Source: JBBRHH01 sp038222915 (GTDB lineage: Bacteria > Planctomycetota > Phycisphaerae > Tepidisphaerales > Tepidisphaeraceae). Taken from it: a stretch of DNA of 15,392 nucleotides. Under the pieces are notes generated by a model. The model saw only the letters and a program-made list of their open reading frames with translations, had not been told where the DNA came from and did no database searches. A program made the translations under genes and the position numbers. The number at the start of each line of letters is the position of its first letter. The first letter of the stretch is position 1. Shown here in pieces: positions 6,940-14,758 of the stretch. The stretch spans positions 1 through 15,392 of the forward strand of contig JBBRHH010000075.1 in NCBI GenBank assembly GCA_038222915.1, written 5' to 3'.

Positions 6940-8388
6940 TCAACTGAACAGATCGACGACCGGATCGGCCTTCACCAGCTCGCGCGGCTGATTCAGATGG
7001 TTGAACACGATCGTCCTCGGATCGATGCCCAGCGCGTGATAGATCGTCGCCAGAATCTGTGTCGGATGAACCGGTTTATCCTTCGGCGCCGAGGCGGTCG
7101 CGTCGGATGCACCGTAGACGGAACCACGTGCAATCCCGGCCCCGGCGAGCATCGCGGTGTAGCAATACGGCCAGTGATCCCGGCCGTCCTTGCCGTTGCT
7201 GTTGCCCGACGTGCTCACGCCCAGCCGCGGAGACCGACCAAATTCGCCAATCGCGACGACGAGCGTTTCGGCAAGCAGGCCGCGCTGTTCAAGGTCTTCC
7301 AGCAAAGCCGAAAGGCCCGAGTCGAGCTTCGGACAGTGTAGATCTTTAAGCGGTCCAAAGTTCGCCTTATGCGTATCCCACGCATCTTTCTCAGGATCGC
7401 CATTGGCGACGGCCGGCCAATTCACCTGCACAAATTTAGTCCCCGCTTCAATCAACCGGCGGGCCATCAAACAGCTTTGCCCAAACGTGTGCAGGCCGTA
7501 GTGCTCGCGGATTTCTTTCTTTTCCTTTTCGAGATCAAACGCGTCGCGCGCCTTGCCGGAGATGACCAGGTCCAACGCCTTGTGGTAATAGCTGTCCAGC
7601 GCGCTGGCGGCCACGGCCTTCTCAATATCAGGCATGGCCGCGTCAACCTTCTGCAGCAGGCTGGCGCGTCGCTCCATGCGATCGCGCGGCACATCGCTGC
7701 GAAGGGTCAGGTCGGCAAGGTTCACCTTCCCGGCGGGATCCTGATACATGTAATAAGGGTCGTAGGCCGCGCCGAGGAATCCCGCCGTGCCGCCCTTGCC
7801 AATGACATTGCTCTCCTGCAGCGGACGCGGAAGCATCACGAACGGAAGCATCGAGCCTTCCGACGGCTTCAGCTTGGTAATGTTCGAGCCCGCCGTCGGA
7901 AAGTCGTTGGGCGCAGGCGGTTCGAGCTGGCCTGAAGGTGAGACCTTGTCGGGGGTGTACCCAGTCATCAACTGGTAGATCGCGGCCGTGTGATTGAACA
8001 GCCCCGCCGGCGTGTAGTTAAGCGATCGCACCAGCGTCGCCTTGTCCATCTGCTTGGCGAGCCTGGGCATCACTTCCGTAAGCTGGATGCCCTTGGCGCT
8101 GCATTCGATCGGCTTGAAAAGCCCGCGAATCTCGGCCGGGGCCTCCGGCTTGGGATCCCAGATATCAATGTGGCTCGGCCCGCCCTGCAGAAAGATCAGG
8201 ATGACCGACTTGGCCTTGCCAAAGCCGCTCTTCCCCTGGCCAAGCCCCGCCGTCGCGCCCTGCACAGACTGGAGCTTGAGAAGGTTGCCAAGGCTGAGCC
8301 CAAGGAGCCCAAGGCCGCCGACGCGGAGCAGTTCCCGGCGGCTGAAGCCGTCGCAGGTGCTGCCTGATAATCCGGGGATGGAGAGCAT
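6940..8388 (-). CDS. DUF1501 family protein, Tat-exported
   Basis: The 482-residue protein starts at ATG 8388, with AAAGGG at 8396-8401 and a 7-nt spacer. A twin-arginine signal (FSRRELLRVGGLGLLGLSLG, RR at 17-18) directs folded export. DUF1501 hallmarks follow: LQGGPSHIDIWDPK at 67-80, EIRGLFKPI near 86-94, WDTH at 337-340, GEFGRSPRLG at 381-390, GRDHWPYCY at 402-410, and GSVYGASD at 422-429. The C-terminal stretch has HPTQILATIYHALGIDP at 441-457. The fold is related to the alkaline phosphatase/sulfatase superfamily, but no substrate is established. Asp72-less spacing around GGPSHIDIWD and His405/His338 are candidate metal-site residues by analogy only. It follows the DUF1549/DUF1553 gene by 19 bp; adjacent pairs of these two families are a well-known planctomycete arrangement, so they probably act together in the periplasm or envelope. 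The length is normal for the family. Confidence 0.93.
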   Translation of the reverse strand: MLSIPGLSGSTCDGFSRRELLRVGGLGLLGLSLGNLLKLQSVQGATAGLGQGKSGFGKAKSVILIFLQGGPSHIDIWDPKPEAPAEIRGLFKPIECSAKGIQLTEVMPRLAKQMDKATLVRSLNYTPAGLFNHTAAIYQLMTGYTPDKVSPSGQLEPPAPNDFPTAGSNITKLKPSEGSMLPFVMLPRPLQESNVIGKGGTAGFLGAAYDPYYMYQDPAGKVNLADLTLRSDVPRDRMERRASLLQKVDAAMPDIEKAVAASALDSYYHKALDLVISGKARDAFDLEKEKKEIREHYGLHTFGQSCLMARRLIEAGTKFVQVNWPAVANGDPEKDAWDTHKANFGPLKDLHCPKLDSGLSALLEDLEQRGLLAETLVVAIGEFGRSPRLGVSTSGNSNGKDGRDHWPYCYTAMLAGAGIARGSVYGASDATASAPKDKPVHPTQILATIYHALGIDPRTIVFNHLNQPRELVKADPVVDLFS

Positions 8389-8407
8389 AGTGTTTCCCTT
8401 TCGTGAC

Positions 8408-10909
8408 CTACCGGTTGTAAAGGAACGCGGGGCTGTTCAATAGAGCCCACGCCAGATCCTGCGCCGCTGGAAGACGCGCTGCACCCTCGCCAAGATCGAA
8501 CGATGCCACTTCAGCATCGCTCGGCATTCGGCAGAGGATCTCGAGATACAAATTTTCAATGACCTTCTTGTTGTCCTTCTCACGGGCGACGATCGCGGCA
8601 ATCTTGTTGTTGGGCGCGGAGACGGCGTTGCCGATCGTGTCGCCGTTCACCAGATTGACCGCATGGGAAAGTGTGAACCCAAACGACCGCTCGCACTCGC
8701 AAGCACTCTGTCTCTTCGGCTTTCCGAACAGGCCAAGCGTGTCAGCCACTTCACCCTCGCCATCCGGCACCTCAACTGCCCGCGTGCCCTGCGGCAGCCC
8801 TTTAAACTGCGATCGGAATCCAGTCGAGAGCGCCACGGCATCCATCAACTGCTCCGCGCTCAGCCGGCGCGGCCGGTTGTGGGAGAAGTTAATCTTGTCA
8901 TCTTCGTTCCACTTGTTGCTGGCAACCGATCGCTGATAGGTGCGCGAAAGGCAGATGGTTCGCATCAGGCCGCGCACGTCGAACTTGTGATCGACGAAGT
9001 CTTTGGTAATCGCATCGAGAAGCTCAGGATTGCTGGCCGGGTTGCTGGCGCGGATATCGTCAACCGGATCGATAATCCCGATGCCAAAGAAGTAGCTCCA
9101 GACCCGGTTCGCCATCGATTTCGCAAACAGCGGGTTCTGCGCGGAAGTCAGCCACGCCACCAGCGCCTCGCGGCGATCGGGCGCGTTTTTCGCGTCGGCC
9201 GAATCACCAAACGGAACTTTCGGTGCGACCGGCATCTCGGTCTTGGGATGATTGATCTCGCCGCCGTTGTAATTCTGGTAGACGATCGTCTCTTCCGGCA
9301 GCCGGCCTTTCTTGGTCGCGGTGCGGGCGAAGAATGCGCCAAACTGATAATACTGATTCTGCGTCCAGCGCTCGAAGGGATGGTCGTGGCATTTGTTGCA
9401 GTTGAACCGTACCCCCAGGAACGTCTGCGTCACATCTTCCTGCGTCTTGCCGGGCTCGCCCAGCGTAGCGCGAAGATAATTCACCTGCGGATTGCCGAAA
9501 CTGCTCCCCTTCGCGAGCAGCACATCCCGAACAAACTGGTCGTACGGAACATTCTTTGACACCTGATCGCGAATCCACCCGCGGAACGTCAACATCGCCT
9601 TCTCGCCCAGCACCTTGCTGTTGCACTGCAGCATGTCGGCCCACTTGTTGGACCACGCATCAATAAAGGCTTCGCTGCCGAGCAGGTCATCAACCAGCTT
9701 GGCGCGCTTGGTCGCGCTGTCGGAAGCATCCGTAAGAAACGCCCGCACCCTTTCACCCTCGGGCGGCTGGCCAGTCAGATCCAGATAGACCCGGCGAATA
9801 AAATCCCCATCGGCGCAGATCTCCGACGGGATAATCTTCATCGTCTTAAGCTTGTCGTCCACCAGCTTGTCAATGTACTGCTCTTCGGGCTGATTCGCCC
9901 AGGCATAACCGGTGCGATCGCCCATCACCACAAACTGTCGCGCCGCATAGTTGCCTTCATAGCGAATCAGCAGTGCCCCTTCGCCGCGCCGGATCGCCGT
10001 CAGCGTATTGCCGTTGATCGTCGCCGTCTCAGTGTTGTTGCTGGTGATAACCGCGTCACGCGTCACATCGCGAACGCTGCCGTCGCGGTAGTGGGCCCGA
10101 ACGACAACCTGCTGCGATCGCCCCGGAAGATCAAGATAAATCTCCGCAGGCAGCACCTCCACGCTCTGCGCGCGGGCGGAAAGATCCTCCGGCTGCGTCC
10201 CTTCTTCAATCCACTGCCGCATGATCGCGTATTGCTCAGAGTCAGTCTTGAAAACCTGTCCGCCCTCGTGGGGCACCGCGCCCGCCGGCTTCAGAAGCAT
10301 CAGGCTGTTCTGCGGCTGAACCCGGTCAAACCGCCGGCCGCCCAAATCGTCCACCAGCGCCTGATAGTCATAATCCGGATCGTAACCACGCAGAGAAAGC
10401 TTGAAGCCTTCCTTCCCCGTGGCCGCCCCGTGACAAGTCCCTGCATTGCACCCAACACTCGCAAAAATCGGCTCCACATCGCGCACAAACCCGACTTTCG
10501 GAACCCCCGCGTTCTTCACGTTCACATGCAGCTTCGCTTCCCGCCCGCCCGCCTTGACGACAACGTCACCCGCGCCGGCCTTGCGCGGCCGAATGTAACC
10601 GTCGCCGCGCGTCTCAACCACGTCCGACGCGCTCTGAAGCGTCGCAACCGCGCTCAGGTCAATATCCTTCGAATCCGTCACTCCAATAACCAGGATGCGC
10701 TGGTTGTCGCGGCCATCGTCCAGCGTCAGCGTTTCAGGCAGGAGCTTGAGCGATTTGATCGCCGGCATCGGCGGCGCAACGATCGCAGCAACCGACGGCA
10801 TCCCCGCCGGCGCTTCATGCGTCGTCGGTCCGGCCGCGGCGCAGATCAGGCCCGCCATCACAAGGCATGAAAAGCTCAGCCCAAGACTGATTCGATCACG
10901 TTTCGTCAT
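8408..10909 (-). CDS. DUF1549/DUF1553 protein with Ig-like domains and heme-binding-type motifs
   Basis: I chose the ATG at 10909 because GAGG lies eight bases upstream (10918-10921), it removes an overlap with the preceding gene (stop at 10926), and it gives a clean signal peptide (RISLGLSFSCLVMAGLICAAAG). An upstream ATG at 10972 adds only an Arg-rich leader. The protein is 833 residues. An Ig-like region spans about 52-132. A cysteine motif GCNAGTCHG lies at 153-161, in a segment typical of planctomycete cytochrome-like domains. A Big_2-type Ig domain covers about 252-330 (VRAHYRDGSVRDVTRDAVIT). DUF1549 spans about 343-530 with a CNKCH heme motif at 504-508 inside FNCNKCHDHPFERW. DUF1553 spans about 575-825 (NRVWSYFFGIGIIDPVDDIR, HNRPRRLSAEQLMDAVA). 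The function is unknown; export plus CxxCH suggests a covalently attached heme and a redox role. It lies between the cytochrome/WD40 gene and the DUF1501 gene with gaps of 16-19 bp. Confidence 0.93.
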   Translation of the reverse strand: MTKRDRISLGLSFSCLVMAGLICAAAGPTTHEAPAGMPSVAAIVAPPMPAIKSLKLLPETLTLDDGRDNQRILVIGVTDSKDIDLSAVATLQSASDVVETRGDGYIRPRKAGAGDVVVKAGGREAKLHVNVKNAGVPKVGFVRDVEPIFASVGCNAGTCHGAATGKEGFKLSLRGYDPDYDYQALVDDLGGRRFDRVQPQNSLMLLKPAGAVPHEGGQVFKTDSEQYAIMRQWIEEGTQPEDLSARAQSVEVLPAEIYLDLPGRSQQVVVRAHYRDGSVRDVTRDAVITSNNTETATINGNTLTAIRRGEGALLIRYEGNYAARQFVVMGDRTGYAWANQPEEQYIDKLVDDKLKTMKIIPSEICADGDFIRRVYLDLTGQPPEGERVRAFLTDASDSATKRAKLVDDLLGSEAFIDAWSNKWADMLQCNSKVLGEKAMLTFRGWIRDQVSKNVPYDQFVRDVLLAKGSSFGNPQVNYLRATLGEPGKTQEDVTQTFLGVRFNCNKCHDHPFERWTQNQYYQFGAFFARTATKKGRLPEETIVYQNYNGGEINHPKTEMPVAPKVPFGDSADAKNAPDRREALVAWLTSAQNPLFAKSMANRVWSYFFGIGIIDPVDDIRASNPASNPELLDAITKDFVDHKFDVRGLMRTICLSRTYQRSVASNKWNEDDKINFSHNRPRRLSAEQLMDAVALSTGFRSQFKGLPQGTRAVEVPDGEGEVADTLGLFGKPKRQSACECERSFGFTLSHAVNLVNGDTIGNAVSAPNNKIAAIVAREKDNKKVIENLYLEILCRMPSDAEVASFDLGEGAARLPAAQDLAWALLNSPAFLYNR

Positions 10910-10925
10910 CTTCAAAACCTCGTTG

Positions 10926-12329
10926 CTACTGCGCCAAAGCCGTCGTCGGCTGTGTCGTCGGCTTGCCGCCAAGCGGCACCGCCGAAAATTCCTTCAGCAT
11001 CTTCCCAGTCGCCGCATCAAACATGCGAAGCATTCCATCGTACCCGGCCGCTGCTACCTGCTTACCGTCGCTGCTGAACGAAACCGCAAACACCGCCGGA
11101 CCAACTCCCGCCAGCGTGGCAACGCGGGTGCCGTCGCCGCTCTTGAATATTCGCGCTTCGTTGATGCTCCCCACCGCAACCGCCAAACCATCCGGGCTAT
11201 ACGCAACCGCATACACCGGCCCGCCCATACGCTCCATCTGCTTCAACATGTTGGTGTCGTTCTTGGCGGCCGTCCGGTTCTGGTTGTCCGAGATTTTGTA
11301 AATCCGCGTCGTGCCCATCGCGCCGCCGCTCACCACGATGTCTTCCTTGGGGTGGCGTGCGATGCAAATGACAGGTTCGAGCGGGTTGTTGATGTCGTCG
11401 ATAAACTGGCCCTGGGCGATGTCAGTCATCTTCATCGACTTGTCGCGGCTGGCGGTGAGAATCCGCTTGGCGTCCTTGGTGAACGTCGTCCCCAAACACC
11501 AGTCGGTGTGCTGATCCAGCCGCAATATCTCCCGGCCGTCCTCAATCGCGACGATCCGGGCGGATTTGTCCGCACATCCAAACGCAAGTTCCTTCCCATC
11601 CGGCGAAAACGAAACGCCAAACACCGTGTCGTGGCCATACTTGTAGGAGTGAACCAGCTTCCGTTGTTCGAGGTCCCAAACCTGGATATTCCCAAACTGC
11701 GCCGGCGATCCGCCGCTCACCGCGAGAAACTTCCCATCCGGCGAAAACGCCAGCGATTCAATCCGCGGCGATCCCCCGACAAGCCGCGCGGCGATCCCGG
11801 AACCATCGGCGTTCTGAAGAATGACTTCGAAATACCCGCCAACCGCCAGAAACTTGCCATCTGGTGAATACGCCATCGCGCGGACGGCCGGCGACTTCGA
11901 ATACACAGGCGGCTTATCGAGCGGCGTCGGCCCAGGCAGTGCGCCTTTCTTGGCGTCAACAGCAACTTCCGCAACCGAGTCGTCTTTCAACCCTTCCCGA
12001 ATCCACTGTTGAAGAACATTCGCCTCGGGGGCGCTGAGCGAAATGCCCTTGGCCGGCATGTCCGGCTTCTCGCCAACTTCGGCGGGGACAACAGACGTGT
12101 ACAGCTTGCTCTGTTCCGGGTGGCTCGGCTCGACAATCGCCCCGTTCTTCCCGCCGGCCATCAAAGCCTTATATGTCGTCAGATCCAGTTTCCCTTTGAG
12201 CTTCTCAGGTTGATGGCACCCGACGCAGCTCTGGTTCAGGATCGGTTGCACGTCCTTGACGAAGCTGATCGGCGCGGCCTGCGCGGCCGCTGTCGACAAA
12301 AGAATTAGGCCAAGAAAGATGCGTTCCAA
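10926..12329 (-). CDS. Secreted cytochrome c (PSCyt1-like)/WD40 beta-propeller protein
   Basis: I place the start at the TTG at 12329: AGGAG lies at 12337-12341 with a 7-nt spacer, and the product opens with an ideal signal peptide (MERIFLGLILLSTAAAQAA). The in-frame ATG at 12413 would add 28 polar residues and has no such support. The protein is 467 residues. Residues 22-115 form a planctomycete-type cytochrome c domain, with FVKDVQPILNQSCVGCH carrying the CxxCH heme motif (C35, C38, H39), then LKGKLDL, and a methionine at 91 in PDMPAKG as a possible distal ligand. Residues about 145-450 contain seven WD40-like blades recognisable by repeated FSPDGK-type turns (155-159, 195-200, 241-246, 378-381, 418-423), consistent with a closed propeller. 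The C-terminus is a short PTTQPTT tail. It is the first gene of the minus-strand operon, reading away from the divergent promoter region. It probably binds partners in the periplasm; the substrate is unknown. Confidence 0.92.
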   Translation of the reverse strand: MERIFLGLILLSTAAAQAAPISFVKDVQPILNQSCVGCHQPEKLKGKLDLTTYKALMAGGKNGAIVEPSHPEQSKLYTSVVPAEVGEKPDMPAKGISLSAPEANVLQQWIREGLKDDSVAEVAVDAKKGALPGPTPLDKPPVYSKSPAVRAMAYSPDGKFLAVGGYFEVILQNADGSGIAARLVGGSPRIESLAFSPDGKFLAVSGGSPAQFGNIQVWDLEQRKLVHSYKYGHDTVFGVSFSPDGKELAFGCADKSARIVAIEDGREILRLDQHTDWCLGTTFTKDAKRILTASRDKSMKMTDIAQGQFIDDINNPLEPVICIARHPKEDIVVSGGAMGTTRIYKISDNQNRTAAKNDTNMLKQMERMGGPVYAVAYSPDGLAVAVGSINEARIFKSGDGTRVATLAGVGPAVFAVSFSSDGKQVAAAGYDGMLRMFDAATGKMLKEFSAVPLGGKPTTQPTTALAQ

Positions 12330-12336
12330 GCTCGAA

Positions 12337-12341
12337 CTCCT
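12337..12341 (-). promoter_or_regulatory. Ribosome binding site that decides a TTG start
   Basis: AGGAG on the minus strand, 7 nt before TTG 12329. It makes the TTG, not the ATG at 12413, the preferred start of the cytochrome/WD40 gene. Confidence 0.75.
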
Positions 12342-12372
12342 GAGTTGTTGAAAGACTTGCCGAAGTGCGTTT

Positions 12373-12414
12373 CTTATACCACATCGCCCGTTCAGGTGTT
12401 GCACCGCAAACACC
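12373..12414 (-). promoter_or_regulatory. Candidate promoter region with a dyad for the minus-strand operon
   Basis: On the minus strand TATAAG (12378-12373) resembles a -10 box. Where a -35 box should be lies only a weak CAACAC. That position overlaps a perfect inverted repeat, GGTGTT at 12395-12400 and AACACC at 12409-12414, separated by eight bases. The dyad could be an operator or a chance palindrome. The region lies 45-85 bp upstream of the TTG start. Confidence 0.25.
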
Positions 12415-12560
12415 CGTTATTGCCATATCTCCTTGAATCTGAGGCGATTGCGTCCCCACAGAAAATCCGGTCACAAGTTCTCCATCTTCCCGTACTGGGG
12501 GCAGACCCGCGTCAGGCGGCTGGCAGTCGGCTCGCACGCAAGGTCTTGTTTAATTGCGGC

Positions 12561-12588
12561 CTCCTTTACCGGACGGCCCGCAAAGGAG
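12561..12588 (+). promoter_or_regulatory. Hairpin that would hide the ribosome binding site
   Basis: CTCCTTT (12561-12567) is the exact complement of AAAGGAG (12582-12588), the Shine-Dalgarno of the SdrD-B-like gene, which lies 7 nt before ATG 12596. A 14-base GC-rich loop separates them. Folded, the leader would occlude the ribosome binding site. A competing GCGGCC/GGCCCGC pairing is also possible. Whether it regulates anything is unknown. Confidence 0.35.
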
Positions 12589-12595
12589 AACGTCT

Positions 12596-14353
12596 ATGTC
12601 CGCGCAACAGAAAAAGAGTCCCAATCGAAAGTTGCAACACGCGGCGGTGTCCGCCGCCGCTCGATCGGTCGTCGAATCGCTTGAAGATCGCCGCCTGATG
12701 TCCGCAACCATCATCGGCGACGTCTACCAGGACGCCAACGCCAACGGCGCTGAAGATCAGGGCGAAACCTACCTCGCCGGTTTCAAAATTTACATCGACG
12801 CCAATCACAACGGCCAGTTGGATCAGGGTGAAATCACCGCCCCCAGCGACAACCTCGGCCACTACGCATTCAAGAACCTCGCCGCAGGCACCTACACCCT
12901 CGCCGAACAAACGCCCCCCGGCTACACCCTCACCGAACCCTCATCCGGCTCCGTCGACGTAACCGTCGCCGACGGCGCAACCGGCGACCAGGATTTCGGC
13001 AACGCACCCAACTCCCCAGTCGGAATCATCCGCGGCAGCATCTTCAACGACATCAACGGCAACGGCCAGCAAAACGCCGGCGAGGCGTATCAGAGCGGCG
13101 TCACCGCCTACATCGACGCAAACGCCAACGGCCATCTCGATGCCGGCGAACAAAGTGCAACCACCGACTCCACAGGCTACTTCGCCTTCCAGGGTCTGAC
13201 CCCCGGCACCTATCGCATCCGCGAAGTAGTCCAGCTAGGCTGGCAGCAAACCCGCCCCGCCGCGGGATATTACGACGTCACCATCGCGGGCGGGCAAACC
13301 ATCAACGATCGCATTTTCGGCAATCAGTTGATCCCTGTATCTCCTCCACCTCCGGTCTCTCCACCCCCGCCCGTTTCACCTCCGCCGCCTGTCTCGCCCC
13401 CGCCCCCGCCGCCCGGCCCATCCGGCATCATCACCGGAACCACGTTCGTCGACGCCAACGCCAACGGCATCAAGGACGCCGCCACCGACTACGGCCTTCC
13501 AAACGTAAAAGTGTTCATCGACACCAACGGCAACGGCATCGCCGACCCGGGCGAAGCAAGCACCCTGACCAACGGCTCAGGCATCTACACCTTCAAAAAT
13601 CTCGCCGCCGGCGCATACACCGTCACCGAAGTCCTCCCCGCCGGCTATCGCGCCACCAACCCAACCGGCGGCTCAGTCCTCGTAAACGTCCCCGCCAACA
13701 CGTCCGTGACCCAGAATTTCGGCGACACCCAGAAGGCCCTCGTCGCCGGCACCATCTTCAACGACCAGAACGGAAACGGCGTCCAGAATCAGGGCGACCT
13801 CGGCCAGGCCGGCACAACCGTCTACCTCGACCTCAACAAAAACTTCGCCAAGGACGCGAACGAACCGTCCCTCGTCACCGACAGCCTCGGCCACTACGCC
13901 TTCAACGTCGACGCCGGAAACTACCGCGTCCGCCAGGTCGTGCCCCTCGGCACCCGGCCCACCAACGCCCTCTTCGTCGACTTCTCAATCCTCTCCGGCC
14001 AAATCCTCACCAAAGACTTCGGCAACACCACCAACGTCATGCTAGGCGGCACCGTCTTCAACGACGCCAATGGCAACGGAATCAAAGACGCAGGCGAAGC
14101 CGGCCTCCAGGGCTGGCAGGTCTACGTAGATTCCAACAACAACGGCGCACTCGACGCCGGCGAAGAATCCCTCACCACCGACGTCAACGGCAACTACCGC
14201 TTCCAGGACCTCCCGGCCGGCACCTACACCCTCCGCGTAATCCCCCAGCAAACCTGGCTGCTGACAACGCCGATCGGCGGAGGTCTCACCCTGACGCTCG
14301 GCAGCGGCGAAGGAACAGAGAAGGCCTACTTCGGCGAGAAGCTGATCGGGTAG
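12596..14353 (+). CDS. SdrD-B-like multi-domain surface protein, five repeats
   Basis: ATG 12596 is chosen because AGGAG lies at 12584-12588; the upstream ATG-like start at 12554 has none. The 585-residue protein begins with a Lys-rich leader and ESLEDRRLMSA (27-37), a motif common at the N-terminus of planctomycete extracellular proteins in place of an obvious hydrophobic signal. Five tandem domains of about 100 residues follow: 37-136, 143-243, 277-376, 382-476 and 481-579. Each opens with a G-x-(V/I/T)-(Y/F)-x-D segment and has a DANANG-type loop. Most have a second loop such as DANHNGQLDQGE (68-79), then a Y-x-F-(K/Q)-(N/D/G)-L-x-(A/P)-G-x-Y-x-(V/L/I)-x-E segment, and they end with DFGN or a variant. 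These are SdrD B/Cna-B-like beta sandwiches with EF-hand-like, probably calcium-binding, loops. A VSPPPP linker separates domains 2 and 3. No LPXTG, PEP-CTERM or membrane anchor is visible. It is probably structural or adhesive. Confidence 0.88.
   Translation: MSAQQKKSPNRKLQHAAVSAAARSVVESLEDRRLMSATIIGDVYQDANANGAEDQGETYLAGFKIYIDANHNGQLDQGEITAPSDNLGHYAFKNLAAGTYTLAEQTPPGYTLTEPSSGSVDVTVADGATGDQDFGNAPNSPVGIIRGSIFNDINGNGQQNAGEAYQSGVTAYIDANANGHLDAGEQSATTDSTGYFAFQGLTPGTYRIREVVQLGWQQTRPAAGYYDVTIAGGQTINDRIFGNQLIPVSPPPPVSPPPPVSPPPPVSPPPPPPGPSGIITGTTFVDANANGIKDAATDYGLPNVKVFIDTNGNGIADPGEASTLTNGSGIYTFKNLAAGAYTVTEVLPAGYRATNPTGGSVLVNVPANTSVTQNFGDTQKALVAGTIFNDQNGNGVQNQGDLGQAGTTVYLDLNKNFAKDANEPSLVTDSLGHYAFNVDAGNYRVRQVVPLGTRPTNALFVDFSILSGQILTKDFGNTTNVMLGGTVFNDANGNGIKDAGEAGLQGWQVYVDSNNNGALDAGEESLTTDVNGNYRFQDLPAGTYTLRVIPQQTWLLTTPIGGGLTLTLGSGEGTEKAYFGEKLIG
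13337..13414 (+). repeat. VSPPPP tandem repeat (proline linker)
   Basis: Four 18-bp units encode VSPPPP (residues 248-271) and run into two further prolines. Synonymous third positions vary between units (cctccacct, ccacccccg, cctccgccg), so the repeat is conserved at protein level more than at DNA level. It forms a stiff polyproline spacer between the second and third beta-sandwich domains. Confidence 0.85.
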
Positions 14354-14384
14354 GGGGTTGAACGGTTTTGATTTCGGGTGTTAC

Positions 14385-14438
14385 ACGCCCCCTCTGTCGA
14401 ATTCACGAGATTCGGCGGAGGGGGCGTTCTTTTTTTTT
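14385..14438 (+). terminator. Strong intrinsic terminator
   Basis: ACGCCCCCTC (14385-14394) pairs perfectly with GAGGGGGCGT (14418-14427). The stem continues inward through three pairs including wobbles and CGAAT/ATTCG, leaving a 7-base loop (14403-14409), about 18 pairs in all. A TCTTTTTTTTT tract follows at 14428-14438. It sits 31 bp after the stop of the SdrD-B-like gene and separates it from the antitoxin gene. Confidence 0.95.
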
Positions 14439-14492
14439 GTGTGAAACTACTACCACGACTTGATAGGATCATCCTGGGATTTGGGTTTGCCT

Positions 14493-14732
14493 ATGAACCT
14501 GTCACTTCGGCCAGAGATCGAGCGGATCATTGACGAAGAAATTCGCGCCGGAAGATTTCCCACTGCGGAAGCGGTGGTCGAGGCGGCCATACAGGAAATG
14601 ATCGGCGAGCCTGAGCTGGACGAGGGGACAATCGCCTCGATCAACGCGGCCGAAGCACAGGGAGATCGGGGCGAGGGAGTGGAATTGGATACGTTCATCA
14701 ACCAGATGGAACAGCGGTCCTTGAAGAAGTGA
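14493..14732 (+). CDS. ParD-like ribbon-helix-helix antitoxin, no adjacent toxin
   Basis: The 79-residue product starts at ATG 14493; an upstream in-frame TTG at 14460 would add an unrelated leader and is not favoured. No strong Shine-Dalgarno is seen. Residues 2-10 (NLSLRPEIE) fit the DNA-contacting beta strand of ribbon-helix-helix proteins. IIDEEIRAGRFPTAEAVVEA (12-31) matches the ParD/CC2985-type two-helix pattern, in which 'sGry.saseVvreAl' follows the first helix. The acidic C-terminus, with AEAQGDRGEGVELDTFINQM at 53-72, fits the usual toxin-binding tail ending in 'G.g....f...l'. ParD proteins bind their promoter and neutralise a ParE toxin encoded immediately downstream. Here the next gene, 26 bp on, is a secreted Leu-rich-repeat protein and no ParE-like frame is visible on either side. 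It may be an orphan antitoxin or a stand-alone regulator. Confidence 0.75.
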   Translation: MNLSLRPEIERIIDEEIRAGRFPTAEAVVEAAIQEMIGEPELDEGTIASINAAEAQGDRGEGVELDTFINQMEQRSLKK

Positions 14733-14758
14733 CGATCCTTATGCTTGTGGAGGATATT

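Noticed and set aside
10695..11867. 390-codon plus-strand frame opposite the WD40 and DUF1549 genes
   Set aside because: It spans two genuine genes on the other strand and their junction, with Arg/His-rich shadow composition.
12345..12698. Plus-strand frame through the divergent intergenic region
   Set aside because: It has no Shine-Dalgarno and overlaps the well-supported SdrD-B-like gene in another frame; the region is better read as a promoter/leader.
13337..13414. Tandem C-rich repeats considered as a CRISPR-like or non-coding repeat
   Set aside because: The 18-bp units stay in frame, encode VSPPPP and vary at third positions, so they are a protein linker.
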